Notes: generated by a model not told the origin, from the letters alone. 64,000 nt of DNA from Candidatus Desulfovibrio gallistercoris (GCA_019118745.1 DWYJ01000002.1:31307-95306); one strand, 5' to 3'; shown: positions 24,032 to 33,049, counted from the stretch's first letter. Translations and numbers: made by a program.

Positions 24032-24430
24032 CTAGGCCTGAAGGGACAGGGCTCCATGCGCAGCAGGCTGGGTATACGCCCGGCCGTAAGACTCGCTGCG
24101 CTGGACGGCCTTGCCGCCAAGAGCTGCATTGTTGAAGAATTGCATCTCGCTTTCGCTCAGATATTTGCGGGCGGTATACAATTCAAAGAAATTTTTCTCT
24201 TCCTGGCTCAGCACGGAAGAGGGTTCCCGGGAAATCACGTCCTGTTTCAGGGGAGGGACGGCTCCCGGTCCCATGACCGCAGTCAGCTGAGAGTTGGTGC
24301 TTTCCGCTGCCTGCAGGCCTGCCTGTGACTCGAATGTCTCTGCGAAAGAGCTGCCCCCCGCAGCCTGCCGCGAACGCGACGCCTCAGAAGACGTCTGCGC
24401 ATGAGACATCCCAACGCTGTTGATGTTCAT
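24032..24430 (-). CDS. Small hydrophilic protein of unknown function (132 aa)
   Basis: A 132-residue Ser/Ala/Gln-rich protein with no hydrophobic segment and no motif I recognise. The N-terminal third looks disordered (HAQTSSEASRSRQAAGGSS). The middle, SSVLSQEEKNFFELYTARKYLSES, could form helices. The overall style recalls secreted or flagellum-related accessory proteins, but this is only an impression. The start is the ATG after GGAGGGAG (spacing about 3). It is followed on its strand by the hairpin at 23881-23904. Confidence 0.6.
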   Translation of the reverse strand: MNINSVGMSHAQTSSEASRSRQAAGGSSFAETFESQAGLQAAESTNSQLTAVMGPGAVPPLKQDVISREPSSVLSQEEKNFFELYTARKYLSESEMQFFNNAALGGKAVQRSESYGRAYTQPAAHGALSLQA

Positions 24431-25142
24431 AACTCCCTCCCAAAACGTTTCCTGTACCCTACGCACTTTCGTAAAAAAAGGCCAGCCTAAGAGAAAATCT
24501 TTACATTTTGACATGTTGCGAAAAAATCAAGATGGCGTACAATGTTTTTTACTTTTTTTTATTCAATAAATTCAATAAATTAAAACTTTATGCTTTTCTA
24601 GATTTTTTTAAAAAACTCATTTTTTTCTGCGCCTTCCGATGATTTTTTTTGCAAGCGATCCATAAAAAGTGTTTCTTTTGAAGAAGTTAGCTAAAAAATA
24701 TCCTCTGCCCGGCGCAAGGCGTACCGGCTCCCCTCTCGATATGGGGAGACTATCCCAGCAAAATAGTTGATTTTCTTCCGGTCTGCCACACCACTGTACA
24801 GACATGGGGGCCGGCCCTGTCAAAACGCATGGGCCTGAGCCGCCCCGCCTGACGCTCCTTTCTTCCTGTTTTCTGCCGTTGGAGCAGAAGAAGGGCCTGC
24901 CCAGGGCGCAAGCGCCATCCAGAACCACCTTTGATGAACTTTTTTTGGGAAAAAAGGACTTCTGCGCGGGCATGCCTGCCCCGCTCAGGGTGATACGGCC
25001 AAACGGGCAGGACGCTCCCGCGGTCCCGTCATTACAGAGGATCAGCCGACAAAGGGGCCGGGAACGCGAAGGGGCTCCCCCAGTCCGCCCGGCTGAACAG
25101 ACAAGAAGGAGCCCCTTCAGACGAAAGTCTTCCCCGAAGGCC
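24431..25142. other. Long gene-free region, AT-rich then GC-rich
   Basis: The region 24480-24680 is strongly AT-rich with runs of T and A and should contain the promoter of the minus-strand 132-residue gene. Beyond it are a hairpin CTCCCC/GGGGAG (about 24729-24750) and unremarkable GC-rich sequence. Open frames on both strands have implausible composition. I see no gene. Confidence 0.5.
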
Positions 25143-25289
25143 AGGGCATTTTACCTTTGAAAAAGGCAAAATGCGAGGCGGCGGCACAGCGCCGCCCGGC
25201 CGAAACCAAGCGGAAAAACCGCGTTTTTTCCGCGAAACGCCAGGCCGTATGGTGTGAAACGCAAAGCGTTTCACACTAAAAATGCTCTA
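25143..25289. mobile_element. F2-family MITE-like element fused to a TAG stop
   Basis: Reads GGGCATTTTACCTTTGAAAAAGG, GCGAGGCGGCGGCACAGCGCCGCC, GCGGAAAAACCGCGTTTTTTCCGC, CAGGCCGTATGG and TGTGAAACGCAAAGCGTTTCACA, ending AAAAATGCTC-TA. The final CTA is the complement of the TAG stop of the minus-strand glycosyltransferase gene. Confidence 0.78.
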
Positions 25290-26531
25290 GCCGCCACGAT
25301 ACTGCCGGCGCCATTCATCCAGGAAGAGGATGGCCGTCTCCACATCGTTCAAAGTACCGCTCTGCTGCCGCAGCATATGGACGACATTCTCGAAGCTGGC
25401 TCCCGGCCCCAGCTCCAGCCGTTGCAAGAGCTCCAGCAAGGGTTGAGCAATGGGCGCTTGTCCGGCCTCCGCCTTCCACGGGCCGAACTGTCCGGCCACA
25501 TAATCCAACAGCTGCTGCATGCGCCGGGCATAGGTGTGCTCGGCCAGCACGCGTTCCCTGGCTCGCCGGCAGTACTGTGCCCGCTCTTCGGGGTGGGCGA
25601 GGAAGTAGTCTATCTTTTGGTAGAGTTCCGCCTCGGAATCGAAACAGGCCAGCTCATCCCCGGCAAACAGTTCAGGCAGGAGGCGGCGCTTGTCCACCAG
25701 CTGGAAAGCCCCCATGGCCGCCAGCTCGAAGGTGCGCGGATTGACGAAATCCCCGTGACTGACCAGCGTTTCCGTCTTCAGACTGGAATGCAGGTTCAGA
25801 TTGATGCGCGAGGCGTTGTAGATCTTGACGCTCTCCTCCTCGCTGATACGCTGCCCTCCCCGCTGGATGCAGGGCGCAAGAACGCTCTCTCCATCCCAGT
25901 CCGAGCCCCAGATCTTGAAATCACGTCCGGCCAGAGGCCGGAAGGCCAAACGCCGGTTGGGATAACCCGCCCCAAGGAAACCGATGTCCGCGCCGTATTC
26001 GCGCTCTTCCTCCGGCGTCAGCGCAAGCGGCTTGTGGAATTCGGGCAGAGCGGCCAGCGGCAGATAGGGAGCATGCGGCTGCCCGATGGCGGCAAGCTTT
26101 TCCTGGAAGGGCTCCTTCTGGATGACGGCAAAAACGTCATACAGCGGCGCATAGGCCTGCCAGTAGTCAAAGACCTGCCAGTCCTCCACGAACCACATGG
26201 CCGTCCGCACCCCGGCCTTGCGCAGCTTCTGCAGGCTGAACCGGTTCAGCGGAGCCTGCGCCAGCGCGAGCACGAGGGACGGCTCGAAACTTTCCACCTG
26301 CGCCAGTATCCCCTGATTGAGCACCTGCAGGAAAGCATTCTCCAGAGGGGCCAGGGACGAGGGCGGGAGTTGCAGGGTCTTCAGACCGGTAAAGGCGGAA
26401 TAAAAGGCCGGCGCGTCAAAGATGCGCACGGCATGGCCCATGTCGCTCAGCGCTCTGGCGCAGTAACGGCCGATGGGCAGCGACCCGCCGTACAGGGGCA
26501 GGACCACAAGGATACGCAGGGGGGGCGTCAT
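25287..26531 (-). CDS. CgeB-like glycosyltransferase
   Basis: A 414-residue protein with a GT-B-type layout. The N-terminal Rossmann-like part (RILVVLPLYGGSLPIGRYCARAL) is followed by a middle WFVEDWQVFDYW segment. The C-terminal donor-binding half has the CgeB-family pattern NLHSSLKTETLVSHGDFVNPRTFELAAMGAF and a typical terminal-helix region. Such proteins transfer sugars to proteins or surface glycans; in Desulfovibrio they often accompany flagellin or LPS modification, though no acceptor is nearby. Its start overlaps the upstream GT9 gene by one base (TGATG), so they form a two-gene operon. The TAG stop is embedded in an F2 repeat end. Confidence 0.75.
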   Translation of the reverse strand: MTPPLRILVVLPLYGGSLPIGRYCARALSDMGHAVRIFDAPAFYSAFTGLKTLQLPPSSLAPLENAFLQVLNQGILAQVESFEPSLVLALAQAPLNRFSLQKLRKAGVRTAMWFVEDWQVFDYWQAYAPLYDVFAVIQKEPFQEKLAAIGQPHAPYLPLAALPEFHKPLALTPEEEREYGADIGFLGAGYPNRRLAFRPLAGRDFKIWGSDWDGESVLAPCIQRGGQRISEEESVKIYNASRINLNLHSSLKTETLVSHGDFVNPRTFELAAMGAFQLVDKRRLLPELFAGDELACFDSEAELYQKIDYFLAHPEERAQYCRRARERVLAEHTYARRMQQLLDYVAGQFGPWKAEAGQAPIAQPLLELLQRLELGPGASFENVVHMLRQQSGTLNDVETAILFLDEWRRQYRGG

Positions 26532-27793
26532 CAGCTATACCTCCTGGGGGGCAACATCCAGTCGCTGTCGGTACGCAGCCAGCGACGCACGGTTTCTTCT
26601 TCCTCAGCGGCGGCAGGGAGCTCTTCGCTGCCGGACAGCTCCGCCACTCCCAGCCATGCGGCCAGTTCCCGGCGGGCGGCACGGCGCAGGGCCGCCTGCG
26701 CATCCTGCCCCGCCGCAAGCCGCAGCACGCCGCCCAGCGCGTCCAGGCCGCTGGTCCAGACCTGCAGGCCGTCGGGAAGGCGGTTTCCGGCCGCATCCGC
26801 CCTGCCCTGCAGCAGCCCCACCAACGCCCCGGGCAGCCGTTCGTCCTCAAAGGGATGCAAACAGCGCACGCCACAGGGACAGGGAGCCGACTCCAGACAG
26901 GGCACGCAGGGAATATCCGCCTGAATGACGGTATGCCCCAGCCCGTAAGGGCCTGTTTCGTGCGCATAGGCCGAGGACAGGAAAAAGGCCAGCACCGGCA
27001 CGCCCAGCGCGGCGGCAAGATGCATGATGCCGGTATCGGGCGTCACCAGCCTGTCCAGTCCGCGCACCGCCTCCACAAGGGCGGGCAGATCGGTCTTGCC
27101 GCTCAGATCCTCCACATTGCCCAGCATGCGGGCAGGCAGCTCCCGCAGCAGACGCCGGGCGACAGGTTGCTCCTGCGCGGAACCCAGCAGGCGCACGCGC
27201 GGCCCGCCCATGAAGTCATGCAGCGTGCGCACGATGCGCGCCAGCAGCGGCACCGGCAGGGAACGGCGGGATTCGCGCCCGGCCAGGACGACCCCCAGCC
27301 CGGCCCCTCCGCCCGACGCCGGCGGATTGACCCGTTCCGGCGCTATGGGCTCCGGGGCGAAATAACCCCAGTAGTCCACCAGATTGAGGCTGCCGCAGGC
27401 ACGGTGCGCCGCCAGCCGGAAGGCCCGCCGCGCCCACGGGGATCGCGCGGGGCCGCCGCTGCCGGGCCGGTAGCCGTGCACCCTCTCCGGAGGGAAAAGG
27501 CGGCAGAGGCTCGTGCCGGCCGTGGAAAAATTGCAGTTGTAGACCGCCGCGAAGTCCAGATCGCGCCAAACGCGCAGCACGTCGCCGATCTGCCGGGCCG
27601 CGGCGGCGGCATCTCTGGTATAGAGCGGCAGGGCATGCAGCCGGGCAAAGGGATAGAGCACACGGGCCAGCGGCACGAGTCCCGTATCCACGGCCAGATG
27701 CGTTTCCCCGCGCTCCGCCAGCGTCAGCAGGAGGCGGCGCGTCTGCACGAGGTCCCCCAGACGGGCGGACTGGATGACAAGATATCGGGGCAT
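26531..27793 (-). CDS. Glycosyltransferase family 9 (heptosyltransferase-like)
   Basis: A 420-residue GT-B enzyme of family 9. The N-terminus YLVIQSARLGDLVQTRRLL is the GT9 opening motif. The donor-binding half has VTPDTGIMHLAAALGVPVLAFF, the classical heptosyltransferase signature, followed by a Cys-rich CVPCLESAPCPCGVRC stretch common in these enzymes. A C-terminal extension of about 100 residues is rich in Ala and Arg. The substrate is probably an ADP-heptose or related sugar for LPS or glycoprotein. The start is the ATG six bases after AAAGGA; the ATG directly adjoining the ribosome binding site is rejected. It is the first gene of a pair with the CgeB-like gene. Confidence 0.82.
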   Translation of the reverse strand: MPRYLVIQSARLGDLVQTRRLLLTLAERGETHLAVDTGLVPLARVLYPFARLHALPLYTRDAAAAARQIGDVLRVWRDLDFAAVYNCNFSTAGTSLCRLFPPERVHGYRPGSGGPARSPWARRAFRLAAHRACGSLNLVDYWGYFAPEPIAPERVNPPASGGGAGLGVVLAGRESRRSLPVPLLARIVRTLHDFMGGPRVRLLGSAQEQPVARRLLRELPARMLGNVEDLSGKTDLPALVEAVRGLDRLVTPDTGIMHLAAALGVPVLAFFLSSAYAHETGPYGLGHTVIQADIPCVPCLESAPCPCGVRCLHPFEDERLPGALVGLLQGRADAAGNRLPDGLQVWTSGLDALGGVLRLAAGQDAQAALRRAARRELAAWLGVAELSGSEELPAAAEEEETVRRWLRTDSDWMLPPRRYS

Positions 27794-27928
27794 GGACATT
27801 CCTTTGCCGTCCCCAGCCGGGCGGACGGCGTCTCAAACCTAGCCCAAGCCGTACGGAGAGGCAAGAAAAGCCTCTCCTCCCCCCCTTGCACATGGCGACG
27901 GCTTGCGTATACTGCCGCAAGGTGACCT

Positions 27929-28609
27929 ATGAAATCCGACCTCTATCCTCTGTTTCTCGATCTGCACGATGCCCGCTGCCTTGTGGCGGGCCTTGGCGAC
28001 GTCGGCTGCCGCAAGCTGCGGAGCCTGCTGGAGGCGGGGACCGGTACGGTGCTGACGCGCGACATCGCCGAACCGTCCACGGAAGCCGCCGCCCTGCTGG
28101 CGTCTCCCCACGTGCGGCATGCCCGCCGCGCATGCACGGAGGAGGATGTGCTGGGTTGCCGGCTGGTGTTCGCCGCCACCGGGGACCGGGCGGAGAATGC
28201 CCGCATCGCCGCCCTGTGCAGGACGCACGGCATCCTCTGCAATTGCGTGGACGCCCCGGAAGCGGGAGATTTTCTGGTCCCAGCCCTTGCCCGGCAGGGA
28301 GAACTCATGCTGGCCCTTTCCACGGGAGGAGCCAGCCCGGCACTGGCACGCCGCTGGCGGCGGGAGCTGGAAGACTGGCTTGCGCCCCGTGTGCGCATGG
28401 CCCGGCTCATGGGCCGCATACGGCCCTGCGTGCTTGCCTTGTCCTCGGACTCGCGGCAAAATGGCAAACTGTTCCGCGCTCTAGCGGAATCCCCCTTGCA
28501 ACACTGGTTGCAGGACGGCGACATGGAGGCCTGCCGCGACTTTCTCGCGCAGAGCCTGCCGCCGGAACTGCATGCCCGCATACCGGAGTTTCTGCATGAT
28601 CTCGCCTGA
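27929..28609 (+). CDS. Precorrin-2 dehydrogenase/sirohydrochlorin ferrochelatase (Met8p/CysG-N type)
   Basis: A 226-residue enzyme that oxidises precorrin-2 to sirohydrochlorin (NAD+) and may insert iron to give siroheme, the cofactor of sulfite reductase and the entry to the alternative heme pathway of sulfate reducers. An N-terminal Rossmann domain (CLVAGLGDVGCRKLRSLLEAG) is followed by VFAATGDRAENARIA and the dimerisation segment LALSTGGASPALARRWRREL. The ribosome binding site AAGGTGACC precedes the start. It overlaps the membrane-protein gene by 14 bases and begins the tetrapyrrole operon with hemA. Confidence 0.88.
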   Translation: MKSDLYPLFLDLHDARCLVAGLGDVGCRKLRSLLEAGTGTVLTRDIAEPSTEAAALLASPHVRHARRACTEEDVLGCRLVFAATGDRAENARIAALCRTHGILCNCVDAPEAGDFLVPALARQGELMLALSTGGASPALARRWRRELEDWLAPRVRMARLMGRIRPCVLALSSDSRQNGKLFRALAESPLQHWLQDGDMEACRDFLAQSLPPELHARIPEFLHDLA

Positions 28610-29423
28610 ATCCTCCACCCTGCTGACCCTGTGCCTCTACGGGGCGGCCAGTCTTGCCGGCATCAGCGGCATGATGCTGCGCAGCGCCATGCTGCGCAAG
28701 GCCGGCTGCTGGCTGGCCGGTCTCGGTTTCCTCGTCCAGACGCTCATGCTGGCGCTGGGCTTCCACTCCACCCTGCCGGAAGGGCTCAGCCTGGGGGCCT
28801 ATCTCCAGATGCTGGCCTGGTTCGTGCTGCTCTGCGGGCTCATCTCCCGTCTGCGCTACCGGCAGGAGGCCACCCTCATCCTGTCCGCGCCGCTGGCGCT
28901 CATCCTCTTCATCATGTCGGCCCCCTATCTTGCGGCGGTGGTGAAGATCCCTCCCCAGTTGAGCGCCCCCTTCTACACCCTGCACATCGGCGCGCTCTTC
29001 CTCAGCCTGGGGCTGCTCACGCTGGCCTTTGCCGCGGGCTGCATCTTCCTTTTCCTGGAAGGACGCATCAAGAGCAAGCAGGCCATGAAGGGCTTCTGGC
29101 AGGACATGCCCGCCCTTTCCCTGCTGGACAGGATCAATGCCTTTGCGGTGATGACGACCTTCCCGCTCTACACCCTGGGCATCGTGGCGGGGCTCGTCTG
29201 GGCCAAACCCGTCTTCGGCGCCACCTTCAACGGCGACCCCAAGGAGGTCATCAGCCTTGTCGTCTGGCTGCTGCTGGCCGCCCTTTTCCATAACCGGCTC
29301 ACGCGGGGCTGGCGGGGCCGCAAGCCCGCCCGTCTTGCGGTCATCATCTTTGGTCTGTGTCTTTTCTCCATCATCGTGGTGAACACCTTCATGGAAACGC
29401 ACCACGCCTTCATCAGAGGCTGA
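28596..29423 (+). CDS. HemX/CcsA-family membrane protein (cytochrome c assembly type)
   Basis: A 275-residue integral membrane protein with about eight transmembrane segments. The distribution of helices and the ALGFHST and YTLHIGALFLSLGLLTLAF stretches match the CcsA/CcmC/HemX superfamily, which handles heme in the membrane. It sits between a siroheme-type enzyme and hemA, which is the usual place of HemX, thought to control HemA level or handle heme. The start has GGAG at spacing 8 and lies inside the end of the preceding gene. The lack of a clear tryptophan-rich WxWG motif argues for HemX rather than CcsA itself. Confidence 0.75.
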   Translation: MISPESSTLLTLCLYGAASLAGISGMMLRSAMLRKAGCWLAGLGFLVQTLMLALGFHSTLPEGLSLGAYLQMLAWFVLLCGLISRLRYRQEATLILSAPLALILFIMSAPYLAAVVKIPPQLSAPFYTLHIGALFLSLGLLTLAFAAGCIFLFLEGRIKSKQAMKGFWQDMPALSLLDRINAFAVMTTFPLYTLGIVAGLVWAKPVFGATFNGDPKEVISLVVWLLLAALFHNRLTRGWRGRKPARLAVIIFGLCLFSIIVVNTFMETHHAFIRG

Positions 29424-29432
29424 TCTACCACC

Positions 29433-30734
29433 ATGAACTGCGATCTTGTACTTGTGGGACTCAATCACCGCACGGCGGGCGTGGATGTGCGCGAACGCTT
29501 TGCGCTGGTCAATCACTGCTCGGCGGACAGCTGGGCCGTCCCCTGTGAAGGGGCCATCAGCGAAGCCATGATCCTCTCCACCTGCAACCGGGTGGAACTG
29601 CTGGCCGCCGGACACGGCGACATGGCGGAACAGATGCTGACCGACTGGGCGCATACCTGCAAGGCCTCCGTGGAGGACCTGCGCCCCTACGTCTACATCT
29701 ACAAGGGCGTCGAGGCCGTACGTCACCTCTTCACCGTCGCCTCCAGCCTGGATTCCATGGTGCTGGGCGAACCGCAGATACTGGGACAGCTCAAGACGGC
29801 CTACCGCAAGGCGGCGGCCTGCCACACCACGGGGCTCATCCTCAACCGGCTGCTGCACAAGGCCTTTTCCGTGGCCAAGCGTGTGCGGACGGAGACCGCC
29901 GTGGCCTCCAGCGCCGTTTCCATCAGTTACGCCGCCGTGGAGCTGGCCAAACGCATTTTCGGCGACATGCCCTCCCATCGGGCCATGCTGCTGGGGGCCG
30001 GGGAAATGGCCGAACTGGCCGCCACCCACCTCCTTCAGGCCGGCATCGCCGAGATACTGGTCGCCAACCGCACCCTTGCGCGCGGGCAGGAGCTTGCCCG
30101 GCAGTTCAACGGCCGGGCCATCGCCTTTGAGGCCATCGCCGCCCATCTGGTGGACGTGGACATCATCATCGCCTCCACGGGCTCGCCGGAGCCGGTCATC
30201 CGTGCCCGCGACATCCGCAGCGTGCTCAAGGCCCGCAAAAACCGGCCCATGTTCTTCATCGACATCGCCGTGCCCCGCGACATCGACCCTGACGTCAACG
30301 GGCTGGACAACGTCTATCTGTATGACATCGACGATCTTAAAGAAGTAGTTGAAGAAAATCTCGCCTCCCGCCGGGATGAAGCGCAAAAGGCCGCGGAGAT
30401 CGTCAATGACGAGGTGGGGCACTTCGAGCAATGGGTCCAGGGGCTGGACATGCAGCCCACCATCGTGGACATCATCCAGCGCGGCGAACACATGGCCGAG
30501 GAGGAGCTTGCCCGTACGCTCAAGCGGCTGGGGCCGGTCTCCGACGAGGTGCGCGAAGCGCTTGACGTCATGGCCAAAGCGCTTGTCCGCAAAATGAACC
30601 ACGATCCCATCGTCTTCCTCAAGGAAGGCGCGGGCTCGCATGAGGGCAGCGCCTCACGCATCAGCCTCATGCGCCGCATCTTCAATCTGGACAGCGGCAC
30701 CTGTAGCCGCGCCACCCCGCGGGAGAAAGGCTGA
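29433..30734 (+). CDS. hemA: Glutamyl-tRNA reductase
   Basis: A 433-residue HemA, which reduces glutamyl-tRNA to glutamate-1-semialdehyde, the first committed step of tetrapyrrole synthesis by the C5 pathway. Visible features: GLNHRTAGVDVRERFA at the N-terminus, the catalytic Cys in ILSTCNRVE, VLGEPQILGQLKTAYRKA, the NADPH domain LLGAGEMAELAATHLL with VANRT, and the C-terminal dimerisation helix. Length is normal. It lies in an operon with the upstream siroheme and HemX-like genes; its TGA overlaps the ATG of the next small gene by one base. Confidence 0.97.
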   Translation: MNCDLVLVGLNHRTAGVDVRERFALVNHCSADSWAVPCEGAISEAMILSTCNRVELLAAGHGDMAEQMLTDWAHTCKASVEDLRPYVYIYKGVEAVRHLFTVASSLDSMVLGEPQILGQLKTAYRKAAACHTTGLILNRLLHKAFSVAKRVRTETAVASSAVSISYAAVELAKRIFGDMPSHRAMLLGAGEMAELAATHLLQAGIAEILVANRTLARGQELARQFNGRAIAFEAIAAHLVDVDIIIASTGSPEPVIRARDIRSVLKARKNRPMFFIDIAVPRDIDPDVNGLDNVYLYDIDDLKEVVEENLASRRDEAQKAAEIVNDEVGHFEQWVQGLDMQPTIVDIIQRGEHMAEEELARTLKRLGPVSDEVREALDVMAKALVRKMNHDPIVFLKEGAGSHEGSASRISLMRRIFNLDSGTCSRATPREKG

Positions 30735-31069
30735 TGCGCGCCTATCTCGTGGAGGATCTGCCGCCGGAGCTCTGCCGCCGTCTGGCGGACTTTGCGCAGG
30801 AGCGGGGCTACGCCTCCTCGCTTGAGGGGCTTTTCTGGCTCCCGGTGCCGGAAAGCCTGTGGTCGCCCCTGCAACGGGAGCACGCCGCCCGCTGCGGGCC
30901 CTATGCCGTCTCTCTAGAGATAGGCGAGGACTCCCTGCGCCTGGAGCTGCTGGTGCGCGCCCGCAACCGCCTGCATTGCGACTGTGTGGCCCCGGCGGAC
31001 AGCGCCACCCGGCAGGCGCTCATCGACCGGCTGGAAGAGCTCATCAGCGAATGCGATCTGCCGCACTAG
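30734..31069 (+). CDS. Small hemA-linked protein of unknown function (111 aa)
   Basis: A 111-residue soluble protein translated directly from the end of hemA (TGATG overlap). It has a two-part pattern: an N-terminal helix (ELCRRLADFAQERGYASSLEGLFWLPVP) and a beta-like segment (GPYAVSLEIGEDSLRLELLVRARNRLHCDC). No motif is known to me. Coupling with hemA suggests a role connected with tetrapyrrole synthesis, but there is no direct evidence. Its TAG stop codon is the first three bases of an F1 repeat element. Confidence 0.65.
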   Translation: MRAYLVEDLPPELCRRLADFAQERGYASSLEGLFWLPVPESLWSPLQREHAARCGPYAVSLEIGEDSLRLELLVRARNRLHCDCVAPADSATRQALIDRLEELISECDLPH

Positions 31070-31410
31070 GGCCTGTTAGCCCTATTCGTTTTTGTTTGTT
31101 TGGGGGGGAAGGGCCCCCCTCGCTCTGCTGTCGATGCCCGTAAGGCTCCTGCGTCGCCTAACGGGCACAGCCCTGAGGGCCGCCTTTCGGTCGCCGCCTG
31201 CGCGGGAGGGCCCAGCCTTTTCACAGCGAAGCGAGAAAAGGCGTTCCCGTAATTCTTCCCCCCAAGCCCCCCATCCCTTCCCCAGCGCGCGTTTACCGGG
31301 GAAGAGTCAGGGACACGAGCCAACCCCACCGCCAAAGATAAGCGGAGTATGTACAGTTTATTGCCTTGCCAATTGAAATCATTTGTAAAATTTATGTTAA
31401 TAGGCCCTAG
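31067..31410. mobile_element. Full-length F1-family MITE-like element, TA-flanked
   Basis: A 344-bp repeat: TA-GGGCCTGTTA at the left and TAATAGGCCC-TA at the right (one mismatch between the ends). Inside are GCTCTGCTGTCGATG, the hairpin GCCCGTAAGGC/GCCTAACGGGC around a 9-base loop, the CCTTTTC/GAAAAGG hairpin at about 31220, and a conserved AAAGATAAGCGGAGT tail. It has no coding capacity. TA at both ends suggests TA target duplication, as for IS630/Tc1-type elements. The left TA-G forms the stop codon of the preceding gene. Confidence 0.85.
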
Positions 31411-31452
31411 CCTGCCCGCCCCCCTGTCCGTCGCCTTCGCGGCAGGCCGGCC

Positions 31453-32508
31453 ATGACCTCGCCTCCGTTGCCCGCGCCGCCGGCCTCGCTTCGGGAGCTG
31501 CGGCCCGCCGTGGCCCGCGAATGCCTGCGGCTGGAAAGCACCCTCCTCCGCTTCGGCGCTGCTCGCGGGCAGTCGCTGCTGCTGGCGGTCTCCGGCGGAG
31601 GGGACTCCACCGCCCTGACCGTCATCCTTGCCCTGCTCGCCCCCCGTCAGGACTGGCGTCTGCATGTCTGCACCGTCCATCACGGCCTGCGGGCGGAGGC
31701 CGACGCCGAATGCGGACAAGTGCAACGCCTCTGCGCCGCGCTGCATATCCCCTACCACCTCCGCAGAGCCCCGGTCCGGGAACTGGCCCGCGCGGCCGGG
31801 ACCGGCCTGGAAGAAACGGCCCGCAAGGCCCGCTATGCCCTGCTGGAGGAGGTGCGGCAGCAAACGGGCTGCCGCTGGCTGCTCACCGGCCATCAGCGCG
31901 AAGACCTGTGCGAGGATCAGCTCATGCGCCTTTTGCGCGGCACGGGCTGGCCCGCACTGGGCGGCATGTCCGACTGCGACCCGGAGCGTCATCTTTTGCG
32001 GCCGCTCCTGCATCTGTCCGGCAAAAAACTCCGCCAGTGGCTGCGCGACTGGGGGGTCCCGTGGAGTGAGGACAGCTCCAACGACGATCCCTCCTTCCTG
32101 CGCAACCGCCTGCGTCACACGGTCCTGCCCCTGCTGGAAAAGGAAAATCCCGCCTACGGCGATTCAGCGTCCCGCCTCCGGCAACTGGCGCAGCTGGACG
32201 CCGCCTACTGGGAAAGCACGCTGGACGCGGCCCTTGCCCTGACGCCCTGGCAGCAGACGGAGGAGAGCATCACCCTGCCCCGCGCCCTGCTCCGCGCCCA
32301 TCCCGCTGCCGTGCGCCTGCGCCTCTATCTGCGGGCCCTGCGCTGCCTGAGCCGCCGCCACGGCGGGCAGGCCCGCGCCGAACGCCTGCTGGCGCTGGAT
32401 GCCGCCTGGCAGGAGGGCCGGGGCAATACCCGCTTTCAGTTCCCGGGGGGGCTTGTGGCCGTCCTGCGCGGTGGTGCCGTCACTTTCGGCGAAGATGGCG
32501 GAGCGTGA
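31453..32508 (+). CDS. tilS: tRNA(Ile)-lysidine synthetase
   Basis: A 351-residue TilS, which attaches lysine to the wobble cytidine of tRNA-Ile(CAU) so that it reads AUA. The PP-loop SGGGDST is at about residues 48-54, followed by the HHGLRAEAD motif and LLTGHQREDLCEDQLMRLLRGTG. The SEDSSNDDPSFLRNRLRHTVLP segment is characteristic of TilS. The C-terminal region is shorter than in E. coli, resembling the compact TilS type. There is no strong ribosome binding site. It sits between two F1 elements, so it may have its own promoter within or after the first. Confidence 0.93.
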   Translation: MTSPPLPAPPASLRELRPAVARECLRLESTLLRFGAARGQSLLLAVSGGGDSTALTVILALLAPRQDWRLHVCTVHHGLRAEADAECGQVQRLCAALHIPYHLRRAPVRELARAAGTGLEETARKARYALLEEVRQQTGCRWLLTGHQREDLCEDQLMRLLRGTGWPALGGMSDCDPERHLLRPLLHLSGKKLRQWLRDWGVPWSEDSSNDDPSFLRNRLRHTVLPLLEKENPAYGDSASRLRQLAQLDAAYWESTLDAALALTPWQQTEESITLPRALLRAHPAAVRLRLYLRALRCLSRRHGGQARAERLLALDAAWQEGRGNTRFQFPGGLVAVLRGGAVTFGEDGGA

Positions 32509-32556
32509 AAGGGAAAACCCTTCTGCCGCGAGCAGCGGCCCGCAGGCCGTGCCTGT

Positions 32557-32868
32557 TAGGGCCTGTTAACACCATTCGCTGTTTGTTTGGGGGGGGAAGG
32601 GACCCCCTCGCTCTGCTGTCGATGTCCGTAAGGCTCCTGCGTCGCCTAACGGCCACGGCCCTCCGGGCCGCCTTTCGGTCGCCGCCGGCGCGGAAGGGCC
32701 CAGCCTTTTCACAGCGAAGCGAGAAAAGGCGTTCCCGTAATTCTTCCCCCCAGGCCCCCCATCCCTTCCCCAGCGAGCTTTTATCAGAGGCAACCCCGCC
32801 CCTGAGGGCAAGCGGAGTTTGTACGGGTTCATTGTCCTATCTATTGAAATTGTTTGTAAAATTTTTGT
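32557..32868. mobile_element. F1-family element, right end lost
   Basis: TAGGGCCTGTTAACACCATTCGCTGTTTG at the left and the same internal hairpins as the 31067-31410 copy at high identity. The tail reaches TGTAAAATTTTTGTTT and then switches to F2 sequence instead of the expected TAATAGGCCCTA. Confidence 0.85.
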
Positions 32869-32991
32869 TTGAGCATTCTCCGCTTGAAGGGCGAAGCGGT
32901 TCAAGCCATACGCGGTTCTTCCGCTTGGTTTCGGCCGGGCGGCGCTGTGCCGCCGCCTCGCATTTTACCTTTTTCAAAGGAAAATGCTCGA
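32869..32991. mobile_element. F2-family element
   Basis: GAGCATTCTCCGCTTGAAGGGCGAAGCGGTTCAAGCC at one end, then CGGTTCTTCCGCTTGGTTTCGG, GGCGGCGCTGTGCCGCC and CTTTTTCAAAGGAAAATGCTC at the other. It is slightly shortened in the centre compared with other copies. Confidence 0.75.
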
Positions 32992-33049
32992 AAAAGCCCC
33001 CCTTTGCCTGAGCAAAAGGGGGCGGATACAACGATCTTTCCCGACACCG

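Larger units (their letters stand above)
32509..33049. other. Repeat-filled gap between tilS and dxs
   Basis: No gene. It contains a nearly complete F1 copy (32557-32868) whose right end is replaced by an F2 copy (32869-32991), which runs up to the dxs stop region. Open frames inside are within repeats. Confidence 0.75.

Noticed and set aside
24804..25160. Open frames on both strands in the 24.6-25.2 kb gap
   Set aside because: No ribosome binding sites, no recognisable protein features, and the end lies inside an F2 repeat.
28407..30641. 744-codon minus-strand open frame
   Set aside because: It is antisense to the hemA operon and has no recognisable domain; it is a GC-driven shadow.
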